A stretch of DNA of 64,000 nt, from NCBI RefSeq assembly GCF_037975245.1, contig NC_092564.1, forward strand, positions 18,254,484 to 18,318,483. Direction: 5' to 3'. Source of the DNA: Apostichopus japonicus. Its lineage: Eukaryota; Echinodermata; Holothuroidea; Aspidochirotida; Stichopodidae. A model generated the notes under the pieces. It made no database searches. It was not told where the DNA came from and saw only the letters and a program-made list of their open reading frames with translations. The first letter of the stretch is position 1, and every line of letters starts with the position of its first letter. This document shows, one piece after another, positions 39,001 to 49,900 of this stretch. The translations under genes and the position numbers were made by a program.

Positions 39001-42000
39001 TCAAAGTTTCTCCTGGTCATGACCTCTCATCACCTCCGAACGAGTCCACCAAAACAAACAGGGAGATTGCATGCACAAAAGGTGAACCTATTTTGCCACA
39101 AATGATATTCCACCAAGCAGTACTCCAAATTGAGTTGAAATGTTTGCCAAGTTATGACATCACATGATACACACATATATACATGTCATTGTAACAAACA
39201 ATGATGGAATTCAACTAGGCATAACACATTTTTGACTTTGCTTGTTAAAGGGTGTGAAGACTCGCGCAAAAAGAAACGTCTTATGCCGGTAATCTGACCT
39301 AGTTTCGAATGAGGTGTAACAGAGGTGTTAGACACCACCATCGATCCCAGAAAATACACACACAGCTTGCTACCTTCGGTAATTAGACACTAGTGTACAG
39401 TCAGTACATACAGCTGCGGTTAATACCCACAGTACAGTGTACAAACGATACAGCGATGGACATCTCAGGTCCTGCTAAAGATAACAAGGTATCACGTTCC
39501 ATGCTGTCTGCATTTTGTAGCGACACAAACACAACGTCACTTGCAAGCAACAGAAAGTTAACTTTTTCAGATGGCCGCACACGGTTTGGGGCAAGTCTTC
39601 AATGCCTTTAAGCTGTTTTCATTTCTTATCTTAATTTACAGAAAGATCACAGCGACCTATTGGATACTGTCTACTGTAGGAGTCACTCACAATATCTGTC
39701 TCCGTTCTACTGCCATCCTCAGCATCATCACCTTCATCCTCAAAATCGTCCTCGTAATCCTGCAAGTCAAGGGAAGAGTATGCTGAAGCATGACATTTAT
39801 CTACAGTAGGCAATTATTACCATGAAAAAACAGAGAAATTTCTTCGCTTCGTACATTAAAACAAAAAAATATCTGTAACTGAATATCAAAATCAAGTGGC
39901 AGAGGTATAACTTTCGCACATTCCATGTAACATTTTTTAGACACTATTTTCAATCTCTCTGTTGGTATTATTGGTATCATTTAGTTTTACTCACCTCGAA
40001 ATCATCATCATAGTCGTATCCATTTGCTTCTGTAACGGGCGTTCCTTCAACAACTTCGGGAACTTCAGCCTATTAAAATGAAAAAAATATATATCAAGTT
40101 TATTGCTGAATTTATTTCAATATCCTCAGGCTAAATCATTATTTTCAATCTATTGTATTGACCTTGGATTGGATAGGGCTACTAGTTTGTCAAAGGAAAT
40201 GTGAAGTTTATAAAATAGTTTATACCAATAGCTATGGTTCATTCACAATATGGATGCATCCAAATTGTGGAGTATAAAATTAGACGTAAATTTTAAAGGA
40301 AAACAAAACATTATTTATCAGTGTGCAACAATGACGTCACACCTGTTTGCTTGAAGTTCACTTTTGGTACGAAAAGGTGGCAACTTCAACTGTCAATACC
40401 TCTGAAACGGTACAAAGGAATTGAATGCAAGTTTCACCAGAAAGCTTAGATTATGTTCCTCTTTAACATATCAAAACGAAATTTTGACCTGGACTATTCT
40501 TTAAAATTTATGCGACATAAACTGTTATTTACAGGATTAAGTGTTTATTAACTTGCTAATTAAGATCAACATATTGGTTGTATTATAAAGATCCCTTTGA
40601 TAGACGCTTGGGTGTCAAATACAGGCTTGGTCACAGAGGTTTACAAGTGAAGTGATGCAAAGGTTTAGTTTTCAGCTGCAGGCATATATGCTGTATTGTT
40701 ACTGTGCAACCATATTGTCACTGCACTTGTAGACATGTTAACATTCACATTACACTTAATGATATGTATTAACCGGCCTATCAATATTTTCTTGGAAAAG
40801 CATGATTTTGATCTGCTCTTCTTTGTGTATCACCAACAAGGGCCTGTTCATGTAGATGCTGAAGACAATGGTTCATCTTATGACTACAAAAGTCTTCAAT
40901 GATTTCAAAATACTGTCCGATAAATGGCAAAGGATCATGAAGAGGATTTTGACCTTATCTTTGTTTTCATTCGTCACAAAATGTGACATACATCTTCAGG
41001 GATGTGCCCAGGATTTCCTGAGTGCCAGGTATACTGATCCCCGTCCTGGGGGAAGGGGTGTTCCCCTCCCTTTTGAGCAATTTTTCGATTTTTGAAGGTA
41101 CTCAGATGCCTAATGCTGGCACTTGTGTAGCTTTTAAAGCATATACACAAGTACTACTTTTGCTAACAATTTACATTTTGAAATTTTTTTCTTCAATTTA
41201 TGTTGAAAATATTGTTAGGAATGTCGGGATTTTAGATGAAAATAGTGCTGGGCGGGATTCACGATTTTTAAGACAGTGCTGGGCGGTAATTTTCAGTGCT
41301 GGGCGGGGCCATCTAGTGCCGCCCAGCGTGGGCACATCCCTGCACCTTTAATACCCATTTCTCACCTCACGGCTTCCCTTCATCTCAGTTTTATCAACCG
41401 TCATCCTTTCCTCCTCTTCTCTTCGTTTCCTTTCTCTTCTCTTCTCTTCCTTCCGTTTCCTCCTCTCCTCTTCGTATTCTTCATCCCGTTGAAGTTTATC
41501 CTGTGCTGAAGATTCTTTTACATGTAGAAAACAGGCAAAAACTAGTCAGAACAACTGACATTGATCAATCTTTCTTTTCGGTGACAATTCATTATTCTTA
41601 TTACTGCACACGTCACAGCAAAGAAAATCCTGTTATACCTTCACAAATCTGGTTCCCTTTCTGCAACAGCATGGGCTGCATCTCTTCTAACTGGTCATTT
41701 GTAAGGTAACAGAGCATTATAAAGCTTAATTTCAAATTTGAATATTAATTATTTCAGTTTAGATGTTAATTTAAAGACAGAAAACACAAACCTCCATCCT
41801 CCTTTCCTTTTTTGTGGGGCCTCCTCTTTTCCTCTTCATGATTCCTTCTTTCTGAATCTTTTTCCTTATGTCTCTTTCTCCTCTCTTCGTCCTTTGTTGT
41901 CTTACTCTGTAACAAATCAAAACATTTGCTGCTATTTCATTGGTCAGTAATTGTTTATGGATACAAACATACAAACCAAGAATCACTGTGCTAAATATGA

Positions 42001-45000
42001 CGAGTATATAATGACCTAACTTCCATACCGCGTTCACACATCTTGGTGCAAATTTCTGGTCTTTGAACTCTTTAAACGTCATTTCCGTCGAGGAATCATA
42101 TCGTAATTTGCCTGACTTGGGCATTGAATGGTTGAGGACAAAATCTTCACTTCAACCAGAAAATTGGTTCTGTGTGTGTAAAAATGTAGGATCTTTGGGG
42201 GTTTATGTTTAATTTGTCGTGTAACTACTACAGGAGGGAATCCACAAGTAAAGACCTCAATATGTTTCAACGACAAAGAACATCAAGAAAATTTTACCAA
42301 CTTAATTTCATCAACAAACACTGGTTCTGTTGATATTATATATAGATATGCAAGATCATTAAGCAAGAAATAAAGTCCACTATCCTTGTTGGACTTGATT
42401 TCCAGTCCTCAACTTAATTCAAGAATTTTGCTTCACCCCTCCCTCTTTTTCTAATATTTCCCTTCTTTCTTTGAATTCTCTCTTCATGTACATCTCTATA
42501 TATCTCTCACCTTCTCCTCTCTGTGATCGTTTTCACTCCTCCCATCCTTCTCTTTGTGCCTCTTCCCATCTTTGTCTCTCTTCTCCCTATGCCTGTCTCT
42601 GCCCTTATCATCCTCATCTTTCTGTCTATCCTCCCTTCTATCTCTTCTCTCCTTGTGCCTATCATCTCCATCGTCCCTCTTTCTATCCTTGTCACTCTTC
42701 CTCTCCCTTCTCTCTTCGTCCTTATTGCTTCTTTCTTTCCGCTCGCGATCGTCTCTTCCATCTTTCTCTCGATGACGACCACTTCTTCTTTTCTCTTTCT
42801 CATCGCTCTCCTTCCTTCTCTCCCTGTCTCTGTTATCATCTGGATCTCTGTGCTTCTCTTTTGTCTCCCTGTCTTTATGCCTGTCGTCTCGACTGCTCCT
42901 CTCCTTGCCCCCACGCTCATCCCGTCGATGTTTTCCATCTACAGGATACATAAATCAAGAAATGGGATTTGTCAACAGAGCAAATTCAAACAGTTTATGT
43001 TAATTTCATTGTGGTAAAATTGTTCATACTATTTTATTTGAAAATTCAAACAAATTTAAATACTTTAAACCTAACCTCAGCCTTTAGGAACCCTCACTGG
43101 TAGAAGAATCTGTATGAACCAACTTTACATATCGAGTAGGCAAATAATGTCTTTAAGTGGTAACCAAAGGTTCATTTAAACTGGCTAATTTGTATTGTTA
43201 GTCTGGTAATGTGATACAACCAGCTGTTTTACACACAGACATAACACACACCTATCTTACTCCTACCATGGAATGAACAAGATGGAATTCCCTGCATGTG
43301 GAAGAACATAAAAGCACTTCAGATGGTAGAATGAGGAGGGCAGTAGACCAGAATGGGCTGGTCACCGGGAGAGGACAGTTCTAAACAGGCTTACCAATAG
43401 CTCAAAACGGGGTAGCACAAGAGAGCGATTGTTGTGAGGAAACTGAAAAGTGAGTAGTAAAGGATATATTACCATGTATACACCTACTTTAACATTAACC
43501 ACACCCAAATTGCTTGATAATGAAACAGACGATTAGAGCACCGATTAGTAGATCTGTAGAGAAGACATGGTGCTTTTATATTTTAATTAACTGCAAATGG
43601 TGTTACATACACTTTATAAATCAAAACCTATCAACTCACCTTCAGCTGTTTTATCTCTTGAACTTTTTTCCCTCTTATCTCTAGACCTCTTCTCATCATC
43701 TGGCTTCTCCTTGCTTCTATGCTTTCTCTCATCACCATCTCTGTGCTTCACCTTGTCTTTAGACCTCTTTTCCCTGTTGGCTGTGGCATCCTGTCCAAGA
43801 TAAATAAGATAAAAAAGCAATTTGGAGAGAATCTAGACATAAACAGATCTAAACAACATCATTCAGGGATGTAAGTGCAGCCCCCCCAAAAAACCGGAAA
43901 ACTATTCGGAGACCCCGGGTGAATGCCGTCCTAACACATCCTACTCCTAGCTCTGACTACTTACACACTATCGTTATGTTAGGCTAGCTCAAAATTATTA
44001 GCGCTAACACATCCTACTCCTAGCTCTGACTACTTACACACTATCGTTATGTTAGGCTAGCTCAAAGTTACGAATACGTCGCAGCGAACTCCTGAATAAA
44101 AAACAGTCTCACATTCGAATGCGATCACGAATATCGACTATCATATGCGTATCCCGTAGATTTCCACCGCTCACAAATATCACAAACGTTAATTCCGAAA
44201 CTTATGTCGAGCACCAGCAGTTACGAAGATATTAATTAGCAGTCCAATCAACGTGAATTAGGCAAGGTTTTATAACGACAGAAATGAGCTATGGCGATTT
44301 GAAGTTCGCACGTACGCAACGATGTTCACATGGCACAATGTTGTACAGTGCAATGCGATGTGTAACAGGAAATGGTATTTTGGTTGATCGATGAGTGAAA
44401 ATTGAAGTTAGCTTGCTGCAACGGGCCAGGCATTTTTGCCGCTTTGTGTCTTTGATATTCGTACAATTTTGTGGAACTTTATTGGAATTAAAAAAAAAAA
44501 ACGGATTTCCGTCAAAATACGGAAGACTTACATCCCTGCATCATTGGAGAGATAAGCAGCTTAGCTGCCAAATACGAAATTTTTAAAATACCATGTGATA
44601 TTTCAATTGTTACCAAGATAAAGAATTGATATTTCAAATTCAACCTACAGACAGACCAGTACAGTCAGTCAATTGTGATATAACTTCATTTTAAAGATAT
44701 ATAGCTATTATTCATTGGCAGCTGGGACTGCAAAAAAGAACTTTTCAAATACCTGTAATTGACTGGTCAGCTCAGGAGCACCCCAAGTATCTTCTTTACT
44801 TCTGCCCTGAAGATTAATGAAAGATGCATAAATTTATAAGTTGGGAACCTGAAATAACATCAATTTACTTTTAAACAACCCTTTACATGCTTTTGTGGGT
44901 ACATGTCTTTCAAATTAACAAAGTACACTCGTTCATTACATTTAATTTTATTACCACAACATCACATTTAGATATGCAAAAATAAGTGATTTCAAAAACT

Positions 45001-46087
45001 CTCTGTATGACACAGATATAAGGATCAATAAATATGAAGACATAACAAAATATTTAAGTAAACAAAACACAACCAAGGAAGGAAAAGTAAAAAAAAGAAG
45101 CTAAGCTTATATAGGAAATTTTAATTTGATTATAGTCAGCAACTTCTATATTAATAACTTAATTGTCTTTTGAAAAATGAGACAGACTAGGTCTACAGTA
45201 GACTTTTTAGTTTAATGCCCAGAGGTAGTAACTTCCAGCTAGGGAATTTGTAGTAAATAAGTTTTCAGCAGAACTCATGCCAAAACATATGACTACAGTA
45301 CCTAATTTTTATTGGTACAGACAGATTAGGACTTGGATTCAATATTTGTATGCAACATGACAAGTTTTAGCAATTGGCTACTGAAATGAACATTTTTGCT
45401 ATGATTTAGTGGTGGTTATGAAGGAGACAATAGTTGTAAATAAAATTAGACACATATCCTAATCCCAAAGAATCATATGATTTTATCGAAGCTTGAAGCT
45501 GGAGAGCTCAAGGGAATTCCAAACACCACACAACCACTTCCATAAGATGCAACAAAGCCTCCTGAAGTTATCAACTTTGCTTAGTTTAATGTCTGTTCTA
45601 GCCTACTGCACCGATACTATACACATCAAGAGAAGCCAATGTTTTTGGGAAATGGGAAAGTTGCTTTGATTTTTTCTTTGACCCTGTTATTTTAATGTTC
45701 TACTGTAGAAGTGAAGCATTTATTTCAGTTTTCTTCTGCATCGTGGGTGAGTCAAGTACTGTATTGTTAATGTGGTCACTTAAATTTAGGCCCAGTCAAT
45801 GGTACACTACTAAATACTAACAGACTAACAATTGGCTGGGCAACATCTCGAATCAACCTCCTTCATTAAAAAAATGCTCATCAATATTGGCTAGGCCCAG
45901 CCTTACACTAAAGTATGCCTAGTAAGGGTTTGATGTTGGACTAGGACTAACCGGTAAATGATTGTAAAGCATAAAGGTTATGAATAATTTAGGCTAGGCC
46001 AGATATTTTACTGTCAAATATTGTGTTAGGGAATAGTCGAGTTATTTCGCGGAAACATACCTTCGTTCCCTCTGTTTTTGAAGGCAT
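24082..46087 (-). CDS. DYNC2I1: Cytoplasmic dynein 2 intermediate chain 1 (WDR60), 28 coding exons
   Basis: WD-repeat intermediate chain of dynein-2, the retrograde motor of intraflagellar transport in cilia. Coding exons in transcript order: 46087-46061, 44806-44753, 43790-43640, 42938-42511, 41906-41792, 41505-41366, 40069-39995, 39759-39691, 38556-38485, 37521-37488, 36937-36714, 36032-35921, 35583-35489, 34930-34804, 33348-33272, 32600-32524, 31424-31358, 31027-30811, 30109-30051, 29374-29323, 28711-28645, 28248-28161, 27976-27910, 26709-26651, 25864-25819, 25365-25188, 25029-24957, 24195-24082. All GT-AG, all in phase, 987 residues (human about 1066). Residues 1-27 read MPSKTEGTKGRSKEDTWGAP. 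Residues about 28-305 are highly charged K/R/E/D. An acidic DYDDDFE/DYEDDFED block follows at about 320-353, then the conserved LMKLIELDTVSFDLFDMPPV. The C-terminal WD domain (about 570-950) includes LVIWDLRE, QFYIGTD, HLDFSPF and YVWSLLERD. Start is the first ATG, directly before the TWGAPEL block. Confidence 0.95.
26733..27430. repeat. Minisatellite of about 60 bp interrupted by a SINE (DYNC2I1 intron)
   Basis: About eight to nine degenerate copies of a unit like TAGATGGTAGCATGACCAGA, then CAAATATCATACTATCAGGG and TCGGGTAAACCCTGAT. One and a half copies lie before the SINE at 26821-27056 and the rest after it, so the array existed before the SINE inserted. The intron is 26710-27909. Confidence 0.85.
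26821..27056 (+). mobile_element. tRNA-derived SINE, copy 1
   Basis: The head is tRNA-like. The A box is TTAGCTCAGTGGTTAATGCC (from about 26829) and the B box GGTTCGAGTCACTCC (26874-26888), the two internal Pol III promoter elements. A body of about 150 bp unrelated to tRNA follows and ends in GGAGGATCTAAAATACATAC with an (ATAC)n tail. Shared with 33520-33780 and 53178-53414. It is antisense to DYNC2I1, inside an intron. Confidence 0.9.
29500..29645 (+). pseudogene. LINE fragment: reverse-transcriptase ORF C-terminus (DYNC2I1 intron)
   Basis: The plus strand from about 29540 reads YNSFYPRTIKD, a stop where W is expected, then NTQSLAVKESPSLEVFKTRL. This matches the common ORF2 tail consensus (FFPRTI.DWN.L......PSLE.FK..L) with a TGG-to-TGA change. 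It is a decayed, 5'-truncated relic, antisense to the host gene. Confidence 0.65.
31109..31237. repeat. Minisatellite of about 21 bp, six copies (DYNC2I1 intron)
   Basis: The unit is CCCAAAGTTTGGGGTGCGAT, with a GTGC to GCAC switch about half way. The repeats contain short palindromes (CCAAAGTTTGG). Open frames on both strands here are artefacts. Confidence 0.9.
32053..32440 (-). pseudogene. LINE fragment: reverse-transcriptase ORF C-terminus with (TTA)n tail (DYNC2I1 intron)
   Basis: Read on the minus strand with frameshifts, it gives INFKI, then ALHGLAPEYMSSMISRKTTT, then KWKLKSFGQRSFSNAAPTL, then SLPLHIKSTNINIFKNRLK. This is the highly conserved C-terminal region of LINE ORF2 proteins. 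It continues through TGGCGCTATATAAATTGC to a (TTA)n 3' tail at about 32053-32066. It lies in the same orientation as DYNC2I1. Stops and frame shifts show that it is dead. Confidence 0.85.
33520..33780 (+). mobile_element. tRNA-derived SINE, copy 2 (DYNC2I1 intron)
   Basis: A box TTAGCTCAGTGGTTAACGCC (from 33527) and B box GGTTCGAGTCACTCC (33572-33586), then the same body as the 26.8 kb copy. It has an extra duplicated GACAATT, and the tail is (ACAT)n at about 33748-33780. A (GATAT)n tract precedes it. Confidence 0.9.
34294..34530. repeat. Minisatellite of about 40 bp, six copies (DYNC2I1 intron)
   Basis: TGACATTGCTA(A/G)(T/A)(T/A)ACT recurs near 34294, 34334, 34374, 34415, 34457 and 34502 with degenerate spacers. 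A diverged unit occurs at about 34229. Confidence 0.75.
36226..36462. repeat. Direct duplication of about 118 bp (DYNC2I1 intron)
   Basis: Two copies share CTTGCATTAGTTCCTAAACT and CCCCATGTACCAGTACAAG, with a few substitutions. They lie between the exons at 36032 and 36714. Confidence 0.85.
37871..38215 (+). pseudogene. LINE fragment: reverse-transcriptase ORF C-terminus (DYNC2I1 intron)
   Basis: The frame 37871-38125 reads AFRGPKLWNSLVIPIHKFDN followed by IDRFKGHLF. This matches the ORF2 tail consensus (F.GP.LWNSLP..I.....S.FK..L). An untranslated stretch follows and ends in a TCTGTCTATC microsatellite. Antisense to DYNC2I1. I judge it a truncated LINE and not an exon. Confidence 0.7.
39245..39427. 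repeat. Dispersed 183-bp repeat, copy 2 (DYNC2I1 intron)
   Basis: Same sequence and orientation as 10640-10822, with about a dozen differences by eye. It starts with TTAAAGGGTGTGAAGACTCG. Confidence 0.75.
40997..41342. mobile_element. hAT-like MITE, 346 bp, beside a DYNC2I1 splice donor
   Basis: Perfect 14-bp terminal inverted repeats CAGGGATGTGCCCA / TGGGCACATCCCTG, with the CAGGG end usual for hAT transposons. No transposase. Near the right end the motif GTGCTGGGCGG is tandemly repeated three times. The flanking 8-mers do not match clearly, so the target duplication has decayed. The right end is only 21 bp from the donor GT (41365-41364) of the exon at 41366-41505. Confidence 0.75.
43857..44545. 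mobile_element. hAT-like non-autonomous element, 675 bp (DYNC2I1 intron)
   Basis: Terminal inverted repeats CAGGGATGTAAGT / ACTTACATCCCTG at 43864 and 44526-44538. The 7-bp word CATCATT is repeated directly outside both ends (43857-43863 and 44539-44545). The interior contains a direct duplication of about 65 bp (the block with CACATCCTACTCCTAGCTCT near 43935 and 44007). No transposase frame. Confidence 0.8.
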
Positions 46088-46912
46088 TTTTGCGACAAAA
46101 AATTGACAGAGATTGCTTCGAATTTCACAGTATACCGCGAGGTACTGTTATTCCATCAATAAAATATTGCTTCAAATACAACGGGAATGATCATTCTGCA
46201 CTTTAATTCTTCGATCCTTAACGGACGACAAATATTTCTCCGTCTCTGATCTAGTGCGCATGTATTGTATACATTGGTTACATGAAAGTCGACCAGAAAT
46301 GGAAACAGAAAAGTCCAGATAGGCTGGGTTGCTGAACAGATAGAGAAATGCTAGCTGTCATGAGTAACATCCATTTCCAAATAATGTGCTTGACAAGAAC
46401 GTAATGTCGAACATGAAAACAGATTCTCAATTATCAAATTTTATTCTGGAGGACTATTGTCTGGAGAACCCTAGACAAAGACTTCTACCATCATTCTTTG
46501 GTGCGCCTTTTAAGTTTTAGGGTTTATGATGGAGGCAAGAGATATCATATAGCTTTGCATGAGTGTCATAGTTCCCCTGCGGCCCTGCGTTTCATTATCA
46601 TAGTTCCCCTTGATGTCAACCTTTATCCATCGATGCACAATATGAATTACTTACAAAATTCGTCTACGCTCGCCATTACTTTGATGCTTTGACGAAGAAC
46701 TGGTCAGAAAAAGTCATGTACCCCGCAGAGCTAAGCAAAGCTTCATGGTTGGCTAATGCATTTGAATTGAATAGCAAGGCGGATGTTAGGTAACACGTTA
46801 GAGTCAACCCTGACCGAGTACAGGTGGACCTAAACTGAGAAGTGAGAACTGTGTTTACCAACAACAACTATAACTCTCAGGACATAAACGTCGGCATCTG
46901 AGACAAGTCTTC
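46088..46912. promoter_or_regulatory. Shared head-to-head upstream region of DYNC2I1 and NHEJ1
   Basis: The two genes diverge, with about 0.8 kb between the DYNC2I1 start (46087, minus) and the proposed NHEJ1 start (46913, plus). This region must hold both promoters and the NHEJ1 leader. No TATA box is placed convincingly, and I could not identify a clear RFX X-box, which ciliary genes often carry. The open frames at 46498-46867 show no similarity. Confidence 0.45.
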
Positions 46913-49900
46913 ATGTAAGATACATTCATTACGAGCAATTCAGTGTCACTTAAAACGATTTTATCAATTTCTTTTGCACCGTCTATTCACACATCTTAAA
47001 AAGCAGGGTTAGTTTTTCGTGAAACTGCTACTAGTCTTTAGAAATACAGTAATGGTTTGCTTGACTTGTACAAATAAAATGAGATATTTTATTATCTATA
47101 TTAAAAGGCGTGCCTATTCAATAAGAAATCTATCATGTCATTCTATCCCCTGGAAGCCGGAAACAGATGGAGTTGCATAACAAAAACTGTATGCTCTGTT
47201 TGTAGTTTACTGCACAATGGGTACAGTATAACTAAGGCTTAGAATTATCAAAGTGGCTATTCTTACGACTAGTCGTAACAATAATTCCCTTTTGCGAATG
47301 CGCAGTTGCTATTTTTACGACTAGGAGTACTATTTTTACGACGAGAAGCAACAATAATTTCCGGTTAGGTTTAGGGTTGGATTGAGGGTTTTAGAGTTAA
47401 GGTTAGTGTTACCCCTACTACATACCCAGTTGCTTTATTTACTTCGAATTCGCCGATGTCGTAAGAATAGTTAATAAATAATTGTTACGACTAGTCGTAA
47501 GAATAGCCACGGCCTAGAATTATTGCAACAACTAACAATGTTAGTAACATGCATAGTGTTGCCTTGGAGTTGGATAGGACATCTTAGTTCTCCCAACAAA
47601 TACAAGTTACCTTTTTACCATTTAAGAAAGTAGCCTGTTGTGAACCCATGTAACCCCTGTTCATGGCACATCATCACCACCCTGATTAACTGCCAAACGA
47701 ATAGTGAGGCATATTTGGTATTTCGTTGTTACTCGCCCAACTGCTGTAAGAATAGCCACAGCCATTTATAAATATTTGAAGGCTCCTCAGTTGTAATTTC
47801 AATCAAGTTACAATTTAACCAATAAGTTTTAGTCTATATTGTAATTGTGACACAAGGTGAATCCTATAAACTACAAAACAAACTTATAAATTATATTTGT
47901 AATTTAATGGTTGTACAGTAATTTTGCTCAAATGTTTTGGGTCACTAGCTTCTGTTCAAACAAGCATTGGGAAATTACTATCTATTTAGATCACATTATG
48001 TTGGAATCACATTCTACGGCAATAACTTGAGGAATTATAGATTTCCTAGAATATAAATGAGGATTGAGTTCATGATGGTCATTTTTATATTCGCAGGGCA
48101 GAGGAATCAAGAGTAACGTGGAGACAGGCCTGGAAGCCTGATCTGAAGTCATGTCCTTGGATTCCTCTCCCTGTCAGTGAGAATCAGTTTTGGTTGAAGA
48201 GCCATTTCCAATCTGACAGTATGGCCATCTCCATATTTGATGGCGTCCATGTTTGGTCAGAATCAAACACTGTAGAAGATGTCAGTGCAAAAACCAAGGT
48301 TTGTGAAAGTGATTTTAGTTTTTGTAGTTTTTCATACAGTAATTATGGTTGAGGTAAATGCCCATAACTTCTATCATTTTATTTACGATGATCTATACAG
48401 CAACCAATTCCTTTGTATTCAATTCAGTGTAAATACTGTCAAGTTTATGTTCTCACCTGTACACACAAACTTGTATTAATCACCTCCAATACAGTAAGTG
48501 TGTATGATGGACAAAGGCATTTATCTGGTAGCAAGATGCTATAAAAATTGGCAACCTGTTTACACAAATGCAGTATTTTCAGAAATTATGAGTATTAAAC
48601 AGAGTTGAAAAATGTCAAACCTATGGTACAAAATACTAAAACAATTCACTGTGGAGAGTAGCAGTGAAACCAAAAAATGTTCATCACAGACACTCTATGG
48701 AATTGTTTCTAATCCCCCTGAGGAAACAGACAGCAAAACAAAAAAAATGAAGAGGAATGAAAATTCAATAGCTGAACTATATTCAAAAGGTAAGATAGTG
48801 GTGACCCTTCTATGAATTCATGCCAATGTAATGTTTAGACAGTGGTTAAACTTTCCGAGAGCATTGGATGGAACAGTATCAATATTTGAGACATGAAGAT
48901 ATGCCTGCAAGTAATAACAACATAATTTGACCAGAAATTGTTTTAAGGGGGTAAAAAAATAGTATTTAGGAACGGTTAACTTTACATGGACGTTAAACAA
49001 TTTTGATTTGATTGTTTCTATGAAAAGTACCAAATTTACCACCTCTTTGAATAACAATCTTACAGCTTTACAATCCAAATGTTGAAGCACCAGTATCTAA
49101 AGTTTTGCAACATCTGAAGGAATGTTTGCAGTTCAATTCAACCAAAGGACAGCTGCGAGTTCATCCCAAAGATGGCGATCGAAAGTTGCTTCTTGAAGTG
49201 ACGTCCAACTTGACGGGAGGAGTACCATTTAAGTGGAAATTTGAAACGGAGAAGAAGACCGAAGAGGTAAAAGTAACAGACCCTGCAGCGTAGTGGTGCA
49301 TGGAGGCAGTTTGGAAAAGAGAAACAGAACATTCTTCTAAAATTCTTTTTATTTCAATAGAGTCAAACTCTATCGCAATCGATGAATATACTCTATAGAT
49401 TTCCCACCATGGTATTCGTACTGTAACTGTACCACTGCTATGATAAATATTTGAATTGAATTAAATTGAATCGTAATTCGGAGGAACTTTACATAATCTG
49501 TATATAAAGCTGTAGTTTGGTGGATTCGTTCAATCATAACACACTCAAAACCTTGACCATGGGAATTTTACCCACTCCCTTTTTGCGTGTAGAGGCCAGC
49601 TTCAAAAAGAAGGGTGGCATGATTTGTTTTTAATAGTCACCTTGTCTTGCAGTTAACTGTTGAGTATGTTACTACCAGAATATGAACAGTTTTAATGTTT
49701 AAATGTCTCTTTAACTATGTATTATGTATGGTTTCCTCCATTTTTAGACAATTTCTGAAGAGATTACATTCCCTCTGCTGTGCATGGTGTCAGAACTGAT
49801 TCAGAGAGAAAAAGCGTTAGTTTCGCTCCTGAAGAGGAAAGACTCAGAGATTGATGATATGAGAGCAGGAGGGGCCAAAGCCTCGAGAAGTAAGTTGGTC

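Noticed and set aside
42471-43017. Open frames of 143-164 codons on the plus strand and in alternate minus frames
   Set aside because: They are shadows of the charged, low-complexity DYNC2I1 exon at 42511-42938, whose frame is fixed by splice phase on both sides.
48609-48789. Possible extra NHEJ1 exon (SSSETKKCSSQTLYG...) or an 18-nt microexon ending at the GTAAGA donor at 48790
   Set aside because: The open frame ends in a phase that hits a stop in the next exon, and no pyrimidine-rich acceptor precedes it. The direct join 48298-49066 aligns without gaps to human XLF. The 18-nt microexon is in frame but has a poor acceptor.
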